A stretch of DNA of 17,854 nt from Alphaproteobacteria bacterium UBA6347 (lineage in GTDB: Bacteria > Pseudomonadota > Alphaproteobacteria > CAAGCB01 > CAG-977): the NCBI GenBank assembly GCA_002440235.1, contig DJRZ01000042.1:1-17854 (forward strand), in the 5' to 3' direction. The position numbers were made by a program, and so were the translations under genes. Positions 13,281-17,854 of this stretch are shown here, piece by piece; the stretch's first letter is position 1; each line of letters begins with the position of its first letter. A model generated the notes under the pieces. The model was not told the DNA's origin, did no database searches, and saw nothing but the letters and a program-made list of their open reading frames with translations.

Positions 13281-15728
13281 ATGACCGTGTCCGCCCTTTC
13301 CCCCGATCAGCTGTACAGCACCTGCGATTTGGATTTTCTGTCGTTCGAAACGACTCGGGATTTGGAGGATCTGACCCAGCCTTTGGGACAGGAGCAGGCG
13401 ATCGACGCGATCAATTTCGGCATCAGCGTCGATTCCTACGGCTACAACCTGTTCTGCATCGGACCGGAGGGAACGGGCAAAGCGTCTTTGGTGCGCCAGA
13501 TTTTAAGCAAAGCGGCGAAAAAATGCAAAACGCCCGCGGACTGGTGCTATGTGTACAACTTTAAAACGCCGTACAAGCCGACCGCGCTGAAAATGCCCGC
13601 CGGCAAAGCGCGCGCGTTCGCCAAAGCCGTCGACAAAATGATAGGCGAAATCCGCGTCGCCCTGCCCGCCGTGTTCGACGGCGACGAGTATAAAACGCAG
13701 ATGAAGGCGATCGAAGACGCCTTCCGCGACCAGAAAACAAAATACTTCGACGACATTCAGAAACACACGACGGGCAAAAACGTGTCCGTTCTGCGCATGC
13801 CCGTCGGACTGGTCGTCGCCCCGACCAAAGACGGCGACGTCCTCAGCCCCGAAGCGTTCGAAAAACTGTCCGAAGAAGAACAGCAGGAAGTCCTCGCCGA
13901 ACTGAACGCCGCGCAAGAGGAATTGGAAAACGCCGTCCACGACATTCCTAAATGGGAAAAGGACCAGCGCGAACAGATCGAAAAGCTGAACGAAAAATTC
14001 GCTTCGCTGGCGATCAAGCACCTGATCGACGAACTGAAGCGCAAATACCGCGGAAACAAGGGCGTGACGGCTTATCTGCGCGGCATGTACGACGACATCA
14101 TCGAAAACGTTGATCTGTTTCTGGACGAAGAGGACGACTCCCAGCCGCCCGCCGCCGCGCCGGACGCCGAAGACGACGCCCCCCTGCCCGTCGCGCCGAA
14201 GCAAAAGCCGGACGGCGCGTTCCGCAGATACAAGGTCAACGTCCTGATCGACCATGCGGACACGCGCGGCGCGCCGATGATTTTCCTCGACCACCCGATT
14301 TTGACGAATCTGATCGGACGCGTCGACCGCCAGCAGCAGTACGGCGCGCTGGTCACGGATTTCAACATGATTAAATCGGGCGCCCTGCACGAAGCCAACG
14401 GCGGTTTCCTGATCATCGAAGCCAAAGACCTGATGAACCAGACGTCGTCGTGGGAAGCGTTGAAACGCGCTTTGCGGTCGAAAAAAATCACGATGGATCC
14501 GCCCAGCTCCGACGGCATGATGACCACCATTCTGGAACCCGAGGCGATTCCCATGAACGTCAAGGTCGTTTTGCTGGGCGAACCGGATCTGTACTATATG
14601 CTGGCGGAAAACGATCCCGACTTTATGGAATTGTTCAAGGTCGAAGCCAACTTCTTCCCCTATATGGACAAGACGCGGGAAAACATCGCCAAATACGCGC
14701 GGCTGATCGGCACGCAGGCGCGGCGCAACAATCTGCGCCCGCTGCAAAAAGGCGCCGTCGCCCGATTGATCGAACACGCGTCCAGATTGGCGGACGACAG
14801 CCAAAAGCTGACCGCGCACATCGCGTCCATCAGCGACCTGATCCGCGAAGCCAACTATTGCGCGATGACGGACAAGTCCCCCGTCATCACGCGCGGACAC
14901 GTCGACCGCGCGATCGTCGCCAAAATCAAACGTTCAGACCGCGTCCAGGAAAGAATGACCGAACAGATCAAACGCGGCACCGTCATGATCGACACGGACG
15001 GCGCGGTCGTCGGGCAGATCAACGGGCTGGCGGTGTTCGAATTCGGTCAGCTGTCGTTCGGCAAACCCAGCCGCATCACCTGTCTGGCGCGCATGGGAAC
15101 GGGCGAGGTCGTCGACATCGAACGCGAAGTCGATCTGGGCGGTCCCCTGCACACCAAAGGCGTTTTGATTCTGTCCAGTTTTCTGGCGTCGCGCTTTTCG
15201 CAAAACGCCCCCCTGTCCATGCAGGCGACGCTGGTGTTCGAACAATCGTACGGCGAAATCGACGGCGACTCGGCTTCGTCGACCGAGCTTTACGCCATGC
15301 TGTCCGCATTGTCCGGCATTCCCGTCAAACAGAATCTGGCTGTGACGGGGTCGGTCAACCAGTTCGGACAGATTCAGGCGATCGGCGGCGTGAACGAAAA
15401 AATCGAAGGTTTCTTCGATATTTGCCGGATGCGCGGATTGACGGGAACGCAGGGCGTTTTGATCCCAGCGACGAACATCGTGAATCTGATGTTGCGTCAG
15501 GACATCGTCGACGCATGCCGCGAAGGACTGTTCCGCATCTACCCCGTTTCCACAATCGACGAAGGAATCGAGATTCTGACGGGCGTCCCCGCGGGCGAAC
15601 GCGGCGCGGACGGGAAATATCCCGAAAACACCGTCAACGGCAGGGTTCAGGCGCGGCTGGATCAATTTCTGTCGCAAAATCTGGAATACCACCGGCAGAC
15701 CCGACTGCCCGCCGGTCCCCGAATCTGA
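13281..15728 (+). CDS. LonB/YcbZ-like ATP-dependent protease
   Basis: This 815-residue protein joins an AAA domain of the AAA_32 type to a C-terminal Lon (S16) protease domain. The Walker A region is IGPEGTGKASL (60-70, K67), with Ala where GK[ST] is usual. An acidic helical insert (about 170-300) contains an E/K-rich coiled coil and an Asp/Pro linker. The Walker B-like strand is NGGFLIIEAKDL (373-384). The protease domain spans roughly 580-770, with the Ser-Lys dyad S664 (DGDSASS) and K707 (GGVNEKIEG). The 43-residue spacing equals that of E. coli Lon (S679/K722). It lacks the Lon N-terminal substrate domain and is not canonical Lon. Expected role: cytosolic protein quality control or regulatory proteolysis. 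AGAGG precedes the ATG, and a terminator follows. Confidence 0.92.
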   Translation: MTVSALSPDQLYSTCDLDFLSFETTRDLEDLTQPLGQEQAIDAINFGISVDSYGYNLFCIGPEGTGKASLVRQILSKAAKKCKTPADWCYVYNFKTPYKPTALKMPAGKARAFAKAVDKMIGEIRVALPAVFDGDEYKTQMKAIEDAFRDQKTKYFDDIQKHTTGKNVSVLRMPVGLVVAPTKDGDVLSPEAFEKLSEEEQQEVLAELNAAQEELENAVHDIPKWEKDQREQIEKLNEKFASLAIKHLIDELKRKYRGNKGVTAYLRGMYDDIIENVDLFLDEEDDSQPPAAAPDAEDDAPLPVAPKQKPDGAFRRYKVNVLIDHADTRGAPMIFLDHPILTNLIGRVDRQQQYGALVTDFNMIKSGALHEANGGFLIIEAKDLMNQTSSWEALKRALRSKKITMDPPSSDGMMTTILEPEAIPMNVKVVLLGEPDLYYMLAENDPDFMELFKVEANFFPYMDKTRENIAKYARLIGTQARRNNLRPLQKGAVARLIEHASRLADDSQKLTAHIASISDLIREANYCAMTDKSPVITRGHVDRAIVAKIKRSDRVQERMTEQIKRGTVMIDTDGAVVGQINGLAVFEFGQLSFGKPSRITCLARMGTGEVVDIEREVDLGGPLHTKGVLILSSFLASRFSQNAPLSMQATLVFEQSYGEIDGDSASSTELYAMLSALSGIPVKQNLAVTGSVNQFGQIQAIGGVNEKIEGFFDICRMRGLTGTQGVLIPATNIVNLMLRQDIVDACREGLFRIYPVSTIDEGIEILTGVPAGERGADGKYPENTVNGRVQARLDQFLSQNLEYHRQTRLPAGPRI

Positions 15729-15756
15729 AATTCCCCTATATTTCAACACCTTTTGC

Positions 15757-15787
15757 AAACCGCCCGTCCGTTCGGGCGGTTTTCTTT
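15757..15787 (+). terminator. Intrinsic terminator of the LonB-like gene
   Basis: A perfect 10-bp stem pairs 15757-15766 with 15773-15782 around a 6-base loop. A T-rich tail (TTTCTTT) follows. It lies 29 bases after the stop codon and separates the protease gene from the secreted-protein gene. Confidence 0.85.
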
Positions 15788-15878
15788 CGATTTAGCTGGA
15801 AAACCGCGATTTTTTCGGCTATTCTGATAATGAGAACAAAAACTAACAAAGGATTACGTTGTAATCACGGAGGGTACC

Positions 15879-17660
15879 ATGAAAAAACTATTCCTGTTTC
15901 TCTTTGCCGCGATGACGGTGTTCTGCGTCAACGACGCCGACGCCCGCGCGGTCAAGCTGGGACGGTCGAAGGCGAATAAAATCTCCGCCGGCGTCAGTTT
16001 CGGCACCGAACAACAATGTTACGAGGGGCAATACCTCGACAAAGCCACGAACACCTGCAAAAACTGCGCCGACGCGATGCCGGGGTGCACGAAGTGCTCG
16101 TCGGCTACCAGTTGCGACGCCTGCACCGAAGAATTGTTTGACGGTGAGACATGGGGGTACGAACTGGTCGGCAATCAATGCAAAACGGCGTACTGCGTCT
16201 GGAACAAAAACGAAGACGTCATGACGCATTCGAAATGCTCGGTCGTCAACGGCGCGGGTTCGAAATCCGCCGCGACCGCGATCACCGTCCCGACCAAAGA
16301 CAGCGCGATCAGCTACGGCACGACGACGTTGCGTTTCAAAAACAGCGCGACGGTCAACGGCGGCAAAGTCCGCGTCGCCAACCTGTTCGCCACGGCGCCC
16401 GACGATTTCGCGTTGTCCGGCACGCTGAACACGACGGTCACGTTTAACACGCCCGTCCGCGTCGACGGCATCGTCACGTTGCAGGAAGACGCCAACAACG
16501 CCGCCGCCGGCACCAGCGTCGTCTTTGCCAAAGGGTTGGAAGGATCCGTTCCCGGCTGCGAAGTCGTGAAATACGTTCTGCCCAATTCCAGCACGCAAAC
16601 AACTTACAAATACGCGACGGTCAAATCCAACACGGAAACGACCTGCAAATGCGACGGCAAAGGTTGCGCCTTGGTCGCGCCGCAACCGATCGACAACGAT
16701 CCGGGCGACACCTGCACGAACAACCACTTCTGGAACGCCAACGGTTCCCACACCGTCGGCACGCAGTACGACTGCTTTGACGGATACGGCGCGAACGCCA
16801 ACATCTCCATTCCGTCGGGTCATTCGAAGTTCGTCCGCGCGAATATCCGCTTCTGGGACTACGCGTCGGTTTCCGGCACTTTGAAAACCAAAAAGCTGGA
16901 ATCCGTCTATCACGACAGCTCCAGAATGAATGATTTGGACGCGATCATCACGTTCAACGGTCCGGTCGAAGCCGACAACATCGTGTTGCAGGAAGCCATT
17001 TCGTCCCAGAAAGGTCAGCGCAAAGGCATCAAAATGGTGTTCAAAGGCGGTCTGACGGGCGAAAAGAAATGCTCCGTCCGCAAACAGTTGGTCAGCTCGG
17101 GCTGCGGTTACGCCAGCTGCCAGAAAGACACGACCACGGACGCGACCTGCACCTGCTCGAACAGCGAATGCTCGATCAGCAACGACACCGCCGCTTCCTG
17201 CACGTCGTCCAACAACGAATTCTGGAACGGCGACGGCAGCCACACCGCGAAACGCACCAACGGCTGTTTGGACTTCTACGGTTCGTACGCGACGATCACC
17301 ATTCCGGACGGCGCGAACTATTCGAACGTCAACATTCGTTTCTGGTCGCGCGCCGCGGTCAACGGTTCGTTCACGACCGACACCCTGCGTTCGACCTATC
17401 ACACCTCTTCGGCGCTGAGCAGCCTGAACACGACGATCACGTTCAACGGCGCGGTCAAGGCGAGCAAGGTCGAACTGGCGGAGGCTTCCTCCGGCGGAAA
17501 GGGCGTGACGATGAAGTTCCCGAAAGGACTGAGCGGTAACCCGTCTTGCAAAGTCGTCAAGCAGAAATCCGGCTCCGGTTGCGGTTACGCCAGCTGCCAG
17601 GATAACATGACGACGACGACGACCTGCACCTGCACGACGTCCGAATGCAAACTGAACTGA
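15879..17660 (+). CDS. Secreted cysteine-rich protein with three tandem repeat domains
   Basis: This 593-residue protein is probably exported. It starts with a signal peptide (MKK, hydrophobic 4-16) with a likely cut after ARA at residue 24. Residues 47-106 form a cysteine-rich module (C47, C60, C63, C70, C73, C79, C82, C101, C106) that looks like GCC2/furin-like or EGF-like modules. Three tandem copies of a Cys-bearing, beta-strand-rich domain follow (about 101-273, 279-436 and 441-593). Shared marks are FWN, IRFW, TFNGxV, KGLxGxxxC and GCGYASCQ. The Thr/Ser/Asn/Gly-rich strands suggest a beta-solenoid or adhesin-like surface. No C-terminal anchor, sortase motif or autotransporter barrel is visible. 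GGAGGG stands 4 bases before the ATG. TGATAAT (15825-15831) is a possible -10. Function unknown; a surface or host-contact role is inference. Confidence 0.85.
   Translation: MKKLFLFLFAAMTVFCVNDADARAVKLGRSKANKISAGVSFGTEQQCYEGQYLDKATNTCKNCADAMPGCTKCSSATSCDACTEELFDGETWGYELVGNQCKTAYCVWNKNEDVMTHSKCSVVNGAGSKSAATAITVPTKDSAISYGTTTLRFKNSATVNGGKVRVANLFATAPDDFALSGTLNTTVTFNTPVRVDGIVTLQEDANNAAAGTSVVFAKGLEGSVPGCEVVKYVLPNSSTQTTYKYATVKSNTETTCKCDGKGCALVAPQPIDNDPGDTCTNNHFWNANGSHTVGTQYDCFDGYGANANISIPSGHSKFVRANIRFWDYASVSGTLKTKKLESVYHDSSRMNDLDAIITFNGPVEADNIVLQEAISSQKGQRKGIKMVFKGGLTGEKKCSVRKQLVSSGCGYASCQKDTTTDATCTCSNSECSISNDTAASCTSSNNEFWNGDGSHTAKRTNGCLDFYGSYATITIPDGANYSNVNIRFWSRAAVNGSFTTDTLRSTYHTSSALSSLNTTITFNGAVKASKVELAEASSGGKGVTMKFPKGLSGNPSCKVVKQKSGSGCGYASCQDNMTTTTTCTCTTSECKLN
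16179..17657 (+). repeat. Three tandem protein-domain repeats of about 160 codons
   Basis: Unit A spans 16179-16697 and is the most diverged; it lacks the FWN and GCGYASCQ marks. Unit B spans 16713-17186 and unit C 17199-17657. B and C align over their full length, with first cysteines C279 and C441 (162 apart) and GCGYASCQ cysteines C409 and C568 (159 apart). All three keep the order: strand-rich segment, VNG or VSG turn, TFN, a leucine strand (LxEA or LQED), GLxG, Cys, VxK, then a CxC pair near the end. Confidence 0.8.
17103..17600 (+). repeat. 21-bp exact direct repeat inside units B and C
   Basis: Bases 17103-17123 and 17580-17600 are identical and encode the CGYASCQ core. They lie 477 bases (159 codons) apart, in the same frame. 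This is the longest identical DNA I found between units, against a background of diverged copies. Confidence 0.85.
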
Positions 17661-17682
17661 TCTTTCCGGATTACGGATAACG

Positions 17683-17717
17683 AAAACAGCCTCTGATTTT
17701 TCAGAGGCTGTTTTTTT
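17683..17717 (+). terminator. Strong intrinsic terminator of the secreted-protein gene
   Basis: A perfect 14-bp stem pairs 17683-17696 with 17701-17714 around a TTTT loop, and the T run continues to 17717. It begins 23 bases after the stop codon. The A run on the left arm means it could also work for minus-strand transcription entering from the right. Confidence 0.9.
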
Positions 17718-17854
17718 AGCCGCTGGCACAGGACGGAATCGCAACTGCGAGCCCCGACAGGGGCGCGGCAGTCCATTGAGGGCATAGGCAGACTGGGGGT
17801 TAACGGTCAGGCTGGACTGTGCGGCTGGCTCACTGTGGATTGCCGCGTCGGACT
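17718..17854. other. Unassigned 3' end with inverted repeats, possible structured RNA
   Basis: No convincing gene is present. A 12-bp inverted repeat with one G-U wobble pairs 17764-17775 with 17836-17847 across 60 bases. Two small tetraloop-sized hairpins precede it: TCGC/GCGA (17739-17750) and GCCCC/GGGGC (17751-17764, sharing its last base with the long stem). The word usage differs from the neighbouring genes. It may be part of an RNA gene, or of a feature cut by the window edge. I could not match it to tmRNA, RNase P RNA, SRP RNA, 6S RNA or a tRNA. Confidence 0.3.

Noticed and set aside
15894..15926. A lipoprotein signal around C16 of the secreted protein.
   Set aside because: The residues before the Cys (TVF) do not fit a lipobox, since Phe at -1 is not accepted. 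An ordinary signal peptide cut after ARA fits better.
17718..17854. An open plus-strand frame and an open minus-strand frame running off the right edge.
   Set aside because: The plus frame has no start codon with a ribosome site after its last stop at 17694, and the minus frame runs without a stop into the terminator and the secreted-protein gene. Neither product is recognisable.

Overview
The window reads as one block of bacterial chromosome: dense genes, good Shine-Dalgarno sites, intrinsic terminators and high-GC codon use. No rRNA, tRNA, CRISPR array, insertion sequence or integrase was seen. The gene families (PotGHI-type polyamine transporter, DUF47-Pit phosphate module, two-domain MazG, LonB-like protease) and a secreted cysteine-rich protein fit a Gram-negative proteobacterium. 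My guess is a host- or gut-associated alphaproteobacterium. That is inference from gene content, not a marker-based placement.

Left part (1-3805): two terminators, then a long HAD-type phosphatase on the minus strand. A 342-base divergent promoter region separates it from mazG (NTP pyrophosphohydrolase). mazG converges on, and shares a CTAG stop overlap with, an alpha/beta-hydrolase-fold gene that has lost its nucleophile serine. Next is rnhA (RNase HI), followed by a bidirectional terminator.

Middle (3810-8875), all minus strand: the phosphate module (DUF47 PhoU-like protein, then a Pit permease with a long cysteine-ended tail), preceded by the polyamine transporter operon potG-potH-potI. 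The pot genes overlap by 7-8 bases. No substrate-binding protein gene is present.

Accessory-looking stretch (9024-13174): four genes on alternating strands, packed tail to tail. They encode a basic LRAT-like (NlpC/P60-superfamily) protein, a single-pass membrane coiled-coil protein of unknown function, a three-helix membrane protein with an endonuclease/exonuclease/phosphatase fold whose catalytic residues are mostly replaced, and a TPR protein. The first two leave 4 bases between their stops. The last two overlap by 38 coding bases.

Right part (13281-17854): a LonB/YcbZ-type ATP-dependent protease with an intact Ser-Lys dyad, then a secreted protein with an N-terminal cysteine-rich module and three tandem copies of a roughly 160-residue domain that I do not recognise. 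A strong terminator follows, then 140 bases with no gene but marked potential for RNA secondary structure.

The best candidates for something undescribed are the repeat domain of the secreted protein, the two apparent pseudoenzymes (hydrolase and EEP protein), and the unexplained 3' end of the window.
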